From positions 1 to 64,000 of the forward strand of contig JAJTCN010000004.1 of NCBI GenBank assembly GCA_021323335.1: a DNA stretch of 64,000 nucleotides, written 5' to 3'. The translations under genes were made by a program, and so were the position numbers. Below are positions 25,546-34,285 of this stretch, piece after piece; within the stretch, counting starts at the first letter, position 1, and every line of letters starts with the position of its first letter. Under the pieces are notes generated by a model. That model was not told the origin of the DNA. It searched no databases and worked only from the letters and a program-made list of their open reading frames with translations. Origin of the DNA: Ramlibacter sp. (lineage in GTDB: Bacteria > Pseudomonadota > Gammaproteobacteria > Burkholderiales > Burkholderiaceae_C).

Positions 25546-25929
25546 ATGGACACGCACGGCGCTTGGGGCTACAAGGGTTGCACCATCCACGGCATCCCCC
25601 GCATGAGGTCGGACATGACTTTCGGCAACCTGCTGTACCGCTACTTCTTCTTCAGCTGGCTGTTCAAGGACGTGAACCGCGGCAACGTGTTCGAGCGTTC
25701 CGCGGCGCTGCGCCACAACCGCGACATGGCCCGCTGGCTGCCCACGTACATGCGGCGGTGGCTGTGGTGCGGCCTGCTCTTCTACCTGCTCGGCGGCATC
25801 GCCGAATGGGCGCTCGACGCACCGGGCGTCTCCGTGCTGTTCTACGTTCCCAGCGCGCTCAGCGTGCCGGTCAACGCCGTCATCGGGGCGGCGTGGCTGG
25901 GCCTCAAGGTGCTGCCGGCGCAGTTCTGA
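25546..25929 (+). CDS. Small membrane protein, function unknown
   Basis: 127 aa from MDTHGAWGYKG; ATG 25603 (MRSDMTFGN) or 25615 (MTFGNLL) are alternatives and may be better because the first ~20 residues look atypical. The body is NLLYRYFFFSWLFKDVNRGNVFERSAALRHNRDMARWLPTYMRRW then two membrane segments (LWCGLLFYLLGGIAEWAL, LSVPVNAVIGAAWLGLKVL). Basic, Tyr/Trp/Phe-rich cytoplasmic N-terminus. No family recognised. It lies just upstream of the SOS box of the repair cassette. Confidence 0.65.
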   Translation: MDTHGAWGYKGCTIHGIPRMRSDMTFGNLLYRYFFFSWLFKDVNRGNVFERSAALRHNRDMARWLPTYMRRWLWCGLLFYLLGGIAEWALDAPGVSVLFYVPSALSVPVNAVIGAAWLGLKVLPAQF

Positions 25930-25991
25930 TGCGGTAAGAATTGGCATAGGCGCCATCCGGCGCGGCGCCCCGGGCCTGGCGCCCAGGAGAC

Positions 25992-26011
25992 TACTGTACG
26001 ATCATCCAGTG
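25992..26011 (+). promoter_or_regulatory. LexA (SOS) box
   Basis: TACTG-N10-CAGTG, one base from the consensus TACTG-N10-CAGTA and a perfect CTG-N10-CAG core. It overlaps the GTG start (26009-26011) of the radical SAM gene. In this position a bound repressor would block elongation or initiation. Strong match; regulation itself is inferred. Confidence 0.75.
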
Positions 26012-27280
26012 GATCTCAACGCCAAGCTCGCCATCCTCGCCGACGCCGCCAAGTACGACGCCTCCTGCGCGTCGAGCGGCGGCACCCGGCGCGACTCCGT
26101 GCAGGGCCGCGGCGTCGGCTCCAACGAAGGCGTGGGCATCTGCCACAGCTACGCGCCGGACGGCCGCTGCATCTCGCTGCTCAAGATCCTCCTGACCAAC
26201 TACTGCCAGTACGACTGCCTGTACTGCGTCAACCGCGTCAGCAGCAACGTGCCGCGCGCGCGCTTCGCCATCGACGAGGTGGTGCGGCTGACGCTGGACT
26301 TCTACCGCCGCAACTGCATCGAGGGCCTGTTCCTCTCCAGCGGCATCATCCGCAGCCCCGACTACACGATGGAGCAGGTGGTGGAGGTGGCGCGGCGGCT
26401 GCGCGAGGAACACGACTTCCGCGGCTACATCCACCTGAAGACGATCCCCGATGCGGCGCCGGAACTGCTGCAGCGCGCCGGCCGCTACGCCGATCGCCTG
26501 TCGATCAACATCGAGCTGCCCACCGAAGGCAGCCTGCTCTCGCTGGCCCCGGAGAAGGACGTCTCGGCCATCAAGCGCTCGATGGCGCGCCTGCGGGTGC
26601 ACATCGACGACGCGAAGGCCGAGGCGCGCGACCACCAGCGCGTGGACGTGGTCTCCCTGCCGAACGCCCGGCCCGCGCGCGCCAAGGCGAAGTCTTTCGC
26701 GGCAGCCGGCCAGAGCACGCAGATGATCGTCGGCGCGGACGCCACCGACGACGCCACCATCCTCGCCACCAGCGCGCAGCTGTACGGCGCCTATCGCCTC
26801 AAGCGCGTGTACTACTCCGCGTTCAGCCCGATCCCCGACGCCTCGTCCTCCCTGCCGCTGCAGGCGCCGCCGCTGGTGCGCGAGCACCGGCTGTACCAGG
26901 CCGACTGGCTGATGCGCTTCTACGGCTTCGCGGCCGACGAGATCGCCTCGCCGCGCAGCGGCGGCATGCTGCGCCTGGAGGTCGACCCGAAGCTGGCCTG
27001 GGCCCTCGCCCACCCGGAAAAGTTTCCCGTCGACCTGGACCGGGCGCCGCGCGAACTGCTGCTGCGCGTGCCCGGGCTCGGGGTCAAGGCCGTCGACCGC
27101 CTGCTGCTCGCGCGGCGCGTGCGCCGCCTGCGAAGCGAAGATCTGAAACGGCTGCACGTGCCGGTGCAGAAGGTGCTGCCCTTCGTGGTGGTGACGGGCC
27201 ATCGGCCGGCGAAGGGCCCGGACGCGGCGCAGATGCTCGCCACCGCCAAACCCGCCCCGCTGCAGGCCGCATTGTTCTGA
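26009..27280 (+). CDS. Putative DNA modification/repair radical SAM protein (COG4277)
   Basis: 423 aa, GTG start; conserved beginning MDLNAKLAILADAAKYDASCASSG supports it. The radical-SAM cluster motif is CQYDCLYC (CxxxCxxC) at about residue 65, followed by a TIM-barrel (LFLSSGIIRS, YIHLKTIPDA) and a C-terminal helix-hairpin-helix (LLLRVPGLGVKAVDRLLLARR) suited to DNA binding. Relatives are annotated as putative DNA repair proteins because they pair with UdgX/TIGR03915 proteins, exactly as here. No Shine-Dalgarno at normal spacing; a GGAGA lies ~19 bases upstream. A LexA box covers its start. Substrate and chemistry unknown. Confidence 0.92.
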   Translation: MDLNAKLAILADAAKYDASCASSGGTRRDSVQGRGVGSNEGVGICHSYAPDGRCISLLKILLTNYCQYDCLYCVNRVSSNVPRARFAIDEVVRLTLDFYRRNCIEGLFLSSGIIRSPDYTMEQVVEVARRLREEHDFRGYIHLKTIPDAAPELLQRAGRYADRLSINIELPTEGSLLSLAPEKDVSAIKRSMARLRVHIDDAKAEARDHQRVDVVSLPNARPARAKAKSFAAAGQSTQMIVGADATDDATILATSAQLYGAYRLKRVYYSAFSPIPDASSSLPLQAPPLVREHRLYQADWLMRFYGFAADEIASPRSGGMLRLEVDPKLAWALAHPEKFPVDLDRAPRELLLRVPGLGVKAVDRLLLARRVRRLRSEDLKRLHVPVQKVLPFVVVTGHRPAKGPDAAQMLATAKPAPLQAALF

Positions 27281-27281
27281 C

Positions 27282-28697
27282 ATGCTGGTGCGCCTGGCCA
27301 ACGAGACGGACCTCGCCGGTTTCCGCCGCGAAGCGCGGGCCCTGCTGGCGCGCCGCGTGCCGCCGGACGAGGTTCACTGGTCTGCGGGCCCCTACCATGA
27401 CGACCTGTTCGCCGGCGCGCCTTCGCCTGGTGGCGAACCGCCGCCGGACGGCGGGGTCGCCGTCCCGCCCGCGTTCCTGGAGCTGTGCCACACCGTGGTG
27501 CTGCACAGCGAGCCCCAGCGCTTCGCGCTGCTGTATCGCCTGCTCTGGCGGCTGGCACACGAGCCCGCGCTGCGGCACGACCCGCTGGACGCGGACATGC
27601 TGCACGCGCGCGACATGGCCAAGGCCGTGCAGCGCGACATCCACAAGATGCATGCCTTCGTGCGGTTCCGGCAGGTGCAGGACGGCGAGGACGCGCTCGA
27701 CCCGCTGCACGTGGCCTGGTTCGAGCCGGACCACTACATCGTCGAAGCGAACGCGCCGTGGTTCCGCCGGCGCTTCGCCAACATGCGCTGGGCCATCCTG
27801 ACGCCGCAGCGCTGCGTGGAATGGGACCGCAGGGAACTGCATTTCCGCGCCGGCGCGCTGCGCAGCGACGCGCCGCCGCCGGACGCCGGCGAGCAGCTGT
27901 GGCTCACCTACTACCAGCACATCTTCAACCCGGCGCGATTGAAGCTGAAGATGATGCAAAAGGAAATGCCGCGCAAGTACTGGCGCAACCTGCCGGAGGC
28001 GCAGCTGATCGCGCCGCTGGCGGCGCAGGCGCAGGAGCGAAGCGGCGTGATGATCGAGCAGCCGCCCACCACGCCCTCGCGGCGCATCCCGCGCTTCCCG
28101 GAGCGCCCGCCCGCCATCGGCCATCCCGATGCGCTCGCCGAACTGAACGCCCGCATGCAGCGCTGCCGCGATTGCCCGATCGGCGCCGGCGCGACGCAAG
28201 CCGTCTGCGGCGAAGGCCCCCTGAAGCCGGCGCTGATGTTCGTGGGCGAGCAGCCCGGCGACCAGGAGGACCTGCGCGGCCGCCCCTTCGTGGGGCCCGC
28301 GGGCCAGTTGTTCGACCGCGCGCTGGCGCAGGCGGGCGTGGCCCGCGAATCCGTCTACGTCACCAACGCGGTACGCCACTTCAAGTTCGAGCCGCGCGGC
28401 AAGCGCCGCATCCACAAGACCCCGTCGCAGGAGGAAGCGCTGGCGTGCCGCCGCTGGCTCGACGACGAGATCGCCATCGTGCAGCCGCGCGCGCTGGTGG
28501 CGCTCGGTGCGACCGCGGCCCGCTCGCTGCTGGGGCGCGCGGTGGCCGTGCTGTCGGAACGCGGGGAATGGTTCGACCGCGCCGACGGCGTGCGCGTGCT
28601 GGTGACGGTGCATCCGTCCTCGGTGCTGCGCATGGACGAAGCACAGCAGCCCCGGGCATTCGACGCTTTCGTGGGTGACCTGCGCAAGCTGCCGTAG
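27282..28697 (+). CDS. udgX: UdgX-family uracil-DNA binding protein fused to a TIGR03915 (DUF4130) domain
   Basis: 471 aa. Residues ~1-255 form the TIGR03915 domain (FRREARALLARRVPPDEVHW, HDPLDADMLHARDMAKAVQRDIHKMHAFVRF) and ~285-470 a family-4-like UDG domain (FVGEQPGDQEDLRGRPFVGPAG, TNAVRHFKFEPRGKRRIHKTP, VTVHPSSVLR). The insertion KRRIH is diagnostic of UdgX, whose His covalently links to uracil-DNA. Cys in RCRDCPIG and in CGEG/ACRRW suit the expected 4Fe-4S site. One base follows the upstream stop, so it shares the SOS-controlled transcript. It would trap or process uracil in DNA. Confidence 0.95.
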   Translation: MLVRLANETDLAGFRREARALLARRVPPDEVHWSAGPYHDDLFAGAPSPGGEPPPDGGVAVPPAFLELCHTVVLHSEPQRFALLYRLLWRLAHEPALRHDPLDADMLHARDMAKAVQRDIHKMHAFVRFRQVQDGEDALDPLHVAWFEPDHYIVEANAPWFRRRFANMRWAILTPQRCVEWDRRELHFRAGALRSDAPPPDAGEQLWLTYYQHIFNPARLKLKMMQKEMPRKYWRNLPEAQLIAPLAAQAQERSGVMIEQPPTTPSRRIPRFPERPPAIGHPDALAELNARMQRCRDCPIGAGATQAVCGEGPLKPALMFVGEQPGDQEDLRGRPFVGPAGQLFDRALAQAGVARESVYVTNAVRHFKFEPRGKRRIHKTPSQEEALACRRWLDDEIAIVQPRALVALGATAARSLLGRAVAVLSERGEWFDRADGVRVLVTVHPSSVLRMDEAQQPRAFDAFVGDLRKLP

Positions 28698-28815
28698 GCC
28701 TGCTTCCCGCTGGGGCACATCTGGTCACGCAGCTTTGCACGAATGCGGCCGGGCCTTGCTTGCACAGACATGATGGCGCCGCAAGATGCTTCCATCGACT
28801 CAAGGAGCACCCACC

Positions 28816-29400
28816 ATGAAAACCACGACCATCCTTTGCACCGCCATCGCGGCGACGATGGGCCTGGGCAGCCTGGCCCAGGCACAGGACACGCGGCAGG
28901 AGCGGCGTGAAGCACGGCAGGAAGCCCGCCAGGAAGCCCGACAGGAAGCGCGGCAGGACGCGCGCCAGGACCGCCGCCAGGAAGCACGCCAGGACCAGCG
29001 CCGTGACCGCCTCGAAACGCGCCGCGTGCCGAACTACGTCAACACGCCGCTGGCCAACGTCCGCGACCCGGAGCCGCACCAGCAGCGGTACTACAACAAC
29101 CACGCACCCCAGCGGCACTACTACAACAACCATGACGCGCCGCAGCGGCACTACAACCACGCGCCCCAGCGCTACTACAACAACCACGCGCCGCAGTACT
29201 ACGGAAACGCGGGGCCGCGCTTCTACCGCGGCGGCTACCTGCCGTATTCGTACCGCCAGCCCAGCTACCACGTCAACTGGCGCGCCTACCCCAGCCGGCT
29301 GTACGCGCCCCCGTACGGCTACCAGTGGGTGCACGTCGGCGACGAATTCCTGCTGATCGCGCTGGCCTCCGGCCTCATCGCCACCACGCTGGCGATGTAA
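28816..29400 (+). CDS. Exported RcnB-like protein with charged and Tyr/Asn repeats
   Basis: 194 aa; AAGGAG site and ATG 28816. Signal peptide TTILCTAIAATMGLGSLAQA. Then tandem (R/Q)EARQ repeats (residues ~27-60), then four QRHYYNNH / QRYYNNHAP repeats (~90-135), and a C-terminal RcnB-type domain (YRGGYLPYSYRQPSYHVNWRAY, YGYQWVHVGDEFLLIAL). RcnB family members are periplasmic and involved in nickel/cobalt homeostasis in E. coli; the repeats here make the function uncertain. The stop codon is directly followed by the convergent SDR stop codon. Confidence 0.85.
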   Translation: MKTTTILCTAIAATMGLGSLAQAQDTRQERREARQEARQEARQEARQDARQDRRQEARQDQRRDRLETRRVPNYVNTPLANVRDPEPHQQRYYNNHAPQRHYYNNHDAPQRHYNHAPQRYYNNHAPQYYGNAGPRFYRGGYLPYSYRQPSYHVNWRAYPSRLYAPPYGYQWVHVGDEFLLIALASGLIATTLAM

Positions 29401-30309
29401 CTAGCGGCGGGCGCCGCGGGCGAGCCGCATCTCGTTGTCTCCCTGCCCGGCGCCGCTGCCGGGGACCGTCTCGCCGGAGCGGTCCCGCACGGCGTCCATG
29501 TGTGCCTGCAGGGCCTCGGGCACCTGCGGCCCGCTGCCCAGGTGCACCCCTTGGGTCAGGGTGACGTGGGCGGCTTCGAAGCTGCCCGCGCCCGCGCACA
29601 ACGTCGTGCGCGTCGGCGCATCCTCGCCGGCCAGCACCAGCATCGCGGGCACCACGGCCTCGGGGCCGAAGGCCTCCAGCATGTCGGGCGGGAACAGCGC
29701 CTCGGTCATGCGCGTCGCGGCCGTGGGCGCCAGGCAGTTGACGCGGATGTCGTGCTTCATGCCCTCGATCGCCAGCGTCTGCATCAGCCCCACCAGCGCC
29801 ATCTTGGCCGCCCCGTAGTTCGCCTGCCCGAAGTTGCCGTACAGGCCGGAGGAGGAGGTCGTCAGCACCACCCGCCCGTACTTCTGCTGCGTCATCACCG
29901 GCCACAACGCCTTGCAGCAATGCACGGCGCCCATGAGGTGAACCTCCAGCACCAGCCGGAAGTCGGCCAGGTCCATCTTGGCGAAGCTCTTGTCGCGCAG
30001 GATGCCGGCGTTGCTCACCAGCACGTCGACGCGGCCCCACGTGTCCATCGCCTGCTGCACCATCGCCTGCACCGCGGCGAAGTCCGTGACGGACGCGCCG
30101 TTGGCGGCGGCCTCGCCGCCGGCCGCGCGGATCTCGTCCACCACGCGCTGCGCCGCCGTCGCCGAGCCGCCCGAGCCGTCGACCCCGGCACCGAGGTCGT
30201 TCACCAGCACCTTGGCGCCACGCGCCGCCAGCGCCAGCGCGTGCTGGCGGCCCAATCCACCGCCCGCGCCCGTGACGATGGCCACGCGGCCGCTGAAATC
30301 CAGGGACAT
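29401..30309 (-). CDS. SDR-family oxidoreductase (3-hydroxyacyl-CoA dehydrogenase-like)
   Basis: 302 aa. Rossmann motif VTGAGGGLGRQHALALA, NAG in VLVSNAGILRDKSF, catalytic Ser in TTSSSGLYGNFGQ and YxxxK in NYGAAKMALVG. The VNDLGAGVDGSGG stretch and long C-terminus resemble the D-3-hydroxyacyl-CoA dehydrogenase half of multifunctional beta-oxidation enzymes, hence NAD(P)-dependent fatty-acid or related hydroxyacyl oxidation. Cytoplasmic. Single gene, convergent with the RcnB-like gene and divergent from the 216-aa hypothetical. Confidence 0.9.
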   Translation of the reverse strand: MSLDFSGRVAIVTGAGGGLGRQHALALAARGAKVLVNDLGAGVDGSGGSATAAQRVVDEIRAAGGEAAANGASVTDFAAVQAMVQQAMDTWGRVDVLVSNAGILRDKSFAKMDLADFRLVLEVHLMGAVHCCKALWPVMTQQKYGRVVLTTSSSGLYGNFGQANYGAAKMALVGLMQTLAIEGMKHDIRVNCLAPTAATRMTEALFPPDMLEAFGPEAVVPAMLVLAGEDAPTRTTLCAGAGSFEAAHVTLTQGVHLGSGPQVPEALQAHMDAVRDRSGETVPGSGAGQGDNEMRLARGARR

Positions 30310-30462
30310 GCCTGCTCTCCCAAGCTGTTTTCGAAGGAGCGGCGACTGTAGCGCAACACTTTCCTACCGGCTTTCGGGCTTTTTTCAGGAAATCACACCT
30401 GCCACGGTCGAGCGAGGCAGAATTGATCAGCTGGAAAGGCCGCCGAGGCGGGGAGAACGACC

Positions 30463-31113
30463 ATGGGCATCCTGGATCTGCTGATCGGGAAGAAGGACGC
30501 CGGCGGCGCCAAAGGGCGCCGTCCGGTCGCTGCCGCCAGCACCCAGTTCGCCCCGTCCCAGTCGACGCAGGCCGCGAACTCGCCGCACCAGGTGCGCAAG
30601 GACGTGCTCAAGATGGTGATGCGCGAACTCCTCATGCGCAACGGCATCCCGAACGCCTGGCTCAGCGCCGACCTGCTGCGCACCACCAACTCGAAGCGCG
30701 AACAAGGCATCCATGTCCGCTTCCTGATGCGCCATTTCGAGCCGCGGCTGATGCAGTACGGCCCGGCGCTGGAGCAGGAGTTCACCCAGCGGCTGCTGCT
30801 GCTGGATCCGCTCGCAGCCGACTGGCTCATGGGGTTCTCCTGGCAATTCACGCTCGACGACACCAGCAAGTGCCCGCCGCTACCGAACGCCCAGTCCTGG
30901 ACGGCGCCGCAGCCGGAGCCGGCGGCGCAGCCCGCCGCGGCTGCGCCGGAGGACCACTCGGGCGACGTGATCGCCGGCCCCGTCTTCATCCCCCGGCCGG
31001 CGGACGAAGTGCGCTCCGACCTGGAGCGCCTGCTGGCCTTGCGCGACGAGGACATGAAGCGCCACGGCAAGGCCGGTGACCACTTCGCACCCACCCGGCC
31101 TGCCAAGCTCTGA
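30463..31113 (+). CDS. Hypothetical cytoplasmic protein of 216 aa overlapping a hybrid kinase gene
   Basis: MGILDLLIGKKDAGGAKGRR... ; AAGGACC/GAACGACC upstream of the ATG. A central globular domain (VRKDVLKMVMRELLMRNGIPNAWLSADLLRTTNSKREQGIHVRFLMRHFEPRLMQYGPALEQEF) is followed by a Pro/Ala-rich linker and a C-terminal helix (PADEVRSDLERLLALRDED). No family recognised. Its final 38 bases overlap the GTG start of the hybrid kinase, implying coupled translation and a possible shared pathway. Confidence 0.8.
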   Translation: MGILDLLIGKKDAGGAKGRRPVAAASTQFAPSQSTQAANSPHQVRKDVLKMVMRELLMRNGIPNAWLSADLLRTTNSKREQGIHVRFLMRHFEPRLMQYGPALEQEFTQRLLLLDPLAADWLMGFSWQFTLDDTSKCPPLPNAQSWTAPQPEPAAQPAAAAPEDHSGDVIAGPVFIPRPADEVRSDLERLLALRDEDMKRHGKAGDHFAPTRPAKL

Positions 31114-34100
31114 GCCTGGGCAGCGCCGCCTGCGGGCGGCCTGGCGTGCCTGCCAAGGCGGGTTCCTCGCCCTGGCCTGCTGCTTTTCCGCAGCCGCGCT
31201 CGCGCAGGCCCCGGTCGCGGTGGACGGCGTGCTCGACCTCTCCCGGCCCGGCGCCACCAGCCGCCTGCACTCCCTGCGCGGGGAGTGGATCTTCGACTGG
31301 CAGGCCTTCACCAACCCCACGTTCGACCAGGTGCCGTCGACGGCGGTGGCTCCCGTGCCCTCCGAGTGGAACGCCATCACGGCCGACGGCAAGGCGCCGG
31401 GCCCCGACGGCCATGCCAGCTACACCCTGCTGGTGAAGTGCCCCGCGGGCGAGCAGCTCGCGTTGTCGGTCCCGGCGCAGCGCACGGCGATGCGCCTGTT
31501 CGTCAACGGCCGGCTGGTCGCCGCGCAGGGCCTTCCGGGCGCCACCCCGGAGACGGCGCGACCGGCGATCGGCCGCCGCGCCGTGCTGACCGAACCCTTC
31601 GCCTGTCCGCTGCGCATCACCGCCCACCTCTCCAACTACTCGCACCGCTCCGGCGGCTTCATCCGCACCCCGGTCGCCGGCCCGATCGACGAGCTCGCGC
31701 CGCGCCACCAGCAGCGGCTGGCGCTCGACACCATCCTGCTGGGCGCGTACCTGGTGCTCAGCATCTCCGGCTTCATCTTCTTCCTGGCGCGCCGCAAGGA
31801 GCGCGTGCCGCTGTACTTCGGCCTGCTGGCCACCGCCCTGACCGTCTACACCGACATGAACGGCGACCGCCTGCTGCTGCAGCTGGGCGGGCCGGACACC
31901 GGCTGGGAAACCTTCCTGCGCATCGAGTACTTCTCGTGGTTCGCCTCGATGGCGCTGTTCGTGATCGTGGTGGAACAGCTCTTCCCCCGCACGTTGCGGC
32001 CGGGGGGCGTGCGCCTGTTCACGGCCGCGTGCGCGCTGGCCATGGTGGTGGTCGCCCTGACGCCGGGCCGCATCTACAGCCACCTGGTCTGGTACGGCCA
32101 GGGCGTGGGCGTGGCCATCGGGGCCTACGTCACCGTGGCGATCGCGCGGGCCGCGCGGCAAGGCCGCAAGGACGCCGGCGTGATCCTGGTGGGCATGGCC
32201 TTCCTGGGGCTGGCGCTGGCCGTCAACGTGCTGCAGTCGTTCGACGCCGACCGCACCCAGAGCAGCATCACCGCCTTCAGCCTGCTGGCGTTCATGCTCT
32301 CGCCCGCCATGGTGCTGCTGCGCCGGCTGGCGCGCGCCCTCAACACCGAGGAGCAGCGCAGCGCCGAACAGCGCGAGAAGGTGGACCTGCTGGTGCGCGC
32401 CACGCAGGCCGGCATCCTGGACTGGGACTACACGCGCAACCTCGCCCGCTACTCCGCCCGGCTGCTCGAGATCATGGGCTACCCGCAGGAGACCGACACG
32501 GCGAACTGGGGACCGATCTTCGAGCGCATCCATCCCGCCGACCGCGACGCGGTGCGCGACGCCTACATGAACCAGCTGCGGGACCGCTCGGTGCGCTCGG
32601 GCGAGATGCGGCACGACCCGATGGAGTACCGCCTGCTGCGGCGCGACGGCGGCGTGGTCTGGGTGCACGCGGAGGCGATCAGCCTGCGCGACCGCGACGG
32701 CCGCGTGCTGCGCTACATCTGCTCCTACCTCGACATCACCGACCACCGGGCGCTGGCGGAGGGGCTGCAGCGCCAGAACGCGGCACTGGCCGAGAACGCG
32801 CGCCTGCGCGAGGACGTGGAGCGCATGTCGCGCCACGACCTGAAGACGCCGCTGAACAGCATCATCGGCGTGGCGCGGCTGCTGCGCGAGGACGCCACGA
32901 TGCAGCCGGAGCACGGCGAGCTGCTGGCCATCGCCGAGCGCGCGGGCTATCGCATGCTGGAGATGGTCAACCTGTCGCTGGACCTCGCGCGCATGGAGAT
33001 GGGCACCTACGCGTTCCGGCCGCAGGCGGTGAACCTGGTGGACGTGCTCCGGCGCGTGCTGCTGGACCTGAAGGGCCAGGCCGAAGCCGGCCGGGTGCAG
33101 TTGCGCATGGAGCCGGAGTTCACGCAGCCGGTGTACGCGCGGGCGGAAGAGCTGCTCTGCTATTCGCTGCTCGCCAACGTGGTGAAGAATGCCATCGAGG
33201 CCACGCCCGCCGGCGGCGTGGTGCGCGTCACGCTGGAGCCGGGCGAGCGCATGCGCGTGCGCGTGCGCAACCCCGGCGCCGTGGACCCCGAGGTGGCGCC
33301 GCGCTTTTTCGACAAGTACGCCACCGCGGGCAAGAGCGGCGGCATCGGCCTGGGCACCTACTCGGCGCGGCTGATGGCGCGCGTGCAGGACGGCGACCTG
33401 GAAATGACGACCGGCGAGGCGACGACGGTGCTCACGCTCACCCTGCGCGCGCTCGGCAGCGAGCAGCTGCCGCCGCCCGCGGCCGCCCATGCGCCGGCCT
33501 CGGCGGCGGGTGCGGCGCCGCAGGTGGCCGCGCTGGCGCCGCGCCGGGTGCTGGTGGTGGACGACGACGAATACAACATCGTGCTGCTCCTGCGCTACCT
33601 GCCGTCCCCGCCGTTCACCGTCGAGACGGCCGCGCACGGGCAGGCCGCCGTGGAGGCCGTGGCCCGCCAGTGGCCCGACATTGTCGTCATGGACATGGAG
33701 ATGCCCGGCATGAACGGGCTGGAGGCGGTGGCGCGGATCCGCCAGCGCGAGCAGGCGGAAGGCCGGCAGCCCTGCGTGATCGTGATGATGTCGTCCAACG
33801 ACGACGCCTTCTCCATCCGGCGCGGGCTCGCCGCCGGCAGCAACCGCTTCCTGACCAAGCCGTTCACGCGCGAGACCTTGCTGGCCACCTTCCAGGAGCT
33901 GGACGCGGGCGGCGGCCTGGTGCCGACGCAGGTGCCGCTGGACCTGCAGGCGCCGCCGAGTGCCCCGCCGGCCGAACCCGCGGCCGCGGCGAAGGTGCGG
34001 GTGGACGCGCAGCTCCTGCGCGAGATCCCGGCTTTCCTGGAGTCGCGCCGGCGGATGGTGGAGGTGATGGCGGATGCGCTGGCCGAAGGCGACCGCAAGC

Positions 34101-34273
34101 AGCTGCATGCGGTGGCGCATCGCGCCGCGGGCGGGCTGGCCTTGTTCGGGTTCCACTGGGCGGCCTGGCAAAGCCGCCGGATCTCGGCGCGGGCCGCGGA
34201 GGGCGACGCGCCCTCGCTGTGGGAGGAGATCGAGCGCCTGCGGCAGCACCTCCATTCCGTGGAGGTGACATGA
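31076..34273 (+). CDS. Hybrid sensor histidine kinase: 7TMR-DISM-like sensor, PAS, HisKA, HATPase, receiver, Hpt
   Basis: 1065 aa, GTG start overlapping the upstream gene by 38 bases. Signal-like segment (FLALACCFSAAALAQ), then a jelly-roll type periplasmic domain (~45-215, LRGEWIFDWQAF), seven membrane segments (~220-415), a PAS/PAC domain (~440-555), HisKA with MSRHDLKTPLNSIIG, HATPase (NVVKNAIEATPAGG, GGIGLGTYSARL), receiver (VLVVDDDEYN, phospho-Asp in VVMDMEMPGMNG, KPF) and a terminal Hpt-like module (LHAVAHRAAGGLALFGF). A complete phosphorelay in one chain with no DNA-binding output in sight. Domain order is clear; ligand unknown. Confidence 0.92.
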   Translation: MTTSHPPGLPSSEPGQRRLRAAWRACQGGFLALACCFSAAALAQAPVAVDGVLDLSRPGATSRLHSLRGEWIFDWQAFTNPTFDQVPSTAVAPVPSEWNAITADGKAPGPDGHASYTLLVKCPAGEQLALSVPAQRTAMRLFVNGRLVAAQGLPGATPETARPAIGRRAVLTEPFACPLRITAHLSNYSHRSGGFIRTPVAGPIDELAPRHQQRLALDTILLGAYLVLSISGFIFFLARRKERVPLYFGLLATALTVYTDMNGDRLLLQLGGPDTGWETFLRIEYFSWFASMALFVIVVEQLFPRTLRPGGVRLFTAACALAMVVVALTPGRIYSHLVWYGQGVGVAIGAYVTVAIARAARQGRKDAGVILVGMAFLGLALAVNVLQSFDADRTQSSITAFSLLAFMLSPAMVLLRRLARALNTEEQRSAEQREKVDLLVRATQAGILDWDYTRNLARYSARLLEIMGYPQETDTANWGPIFERIHPADRDAVRDAYMNQLRDRSVRSGEMRHDPMEYRLLRRDGGVVWVHAEAISLRDRDGRVLRYICSYLDITDHRALAEGLQRQNAALAENARLREDVERMSRHDLKTPLNSIIGVARLLREDATMQPEHGELLAIAERAGYRMLEMVNLSLDLARMEMGTYAFRPQAVNLVDVLRRVLLDLKGQAEAGRVQLRMEPEFTQPVYARAEELLCYSLLANVVKNAIEATPAGGVVRVTLEPGERMRVRVRNPGAVDPEVAPRFFDKYATAGKSGGIGLGTYSARLMARVQDGDLEMTTGEATTVLTLTLRALGSEQLPPPAAAHAPASAAGAAPQVAALAPRRVLVVDDDEYNIVLLLRYLPSPPFTVETAAHGQAAVEAVARQWPDIVVMDMEMPGMNGLEAVARIRQREQAEGRQPCVIVMMSSNDDAFSIRRGLAAGSNRFLTKPFTRETLLATFQELDAGGGLVPTQVPLDLQAPPSAPPAEPAAAAKVRVDAQLLREIPAFLESRRRMVEVMADALAEGDRKQLHAVAHRAAGGLALFGFHWAAWQSRRISARAAEGDAPSLWEEIERLRQHLHSVEVT

Positions 34274-34285
34274 GCCGAATGGCCG

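Noticed and set aside
21987-25553. 1188-aa open frame on the minus strand
   Set aside because: Antisense shadow of the ECF-like, exported protein, EamA and dbpA genes. The product is a low-complexity Arg/His/Gln-rich sequence, typical of antisense frames in high-GC DNA.
30986-34255. 1089-aa minus-strand frame and 1022-aa plus-strand frame (31285-34353)
   Set aside because: Both are shadows of the hybrid kinase gene, which has a full set of recognised domains in its own frame.
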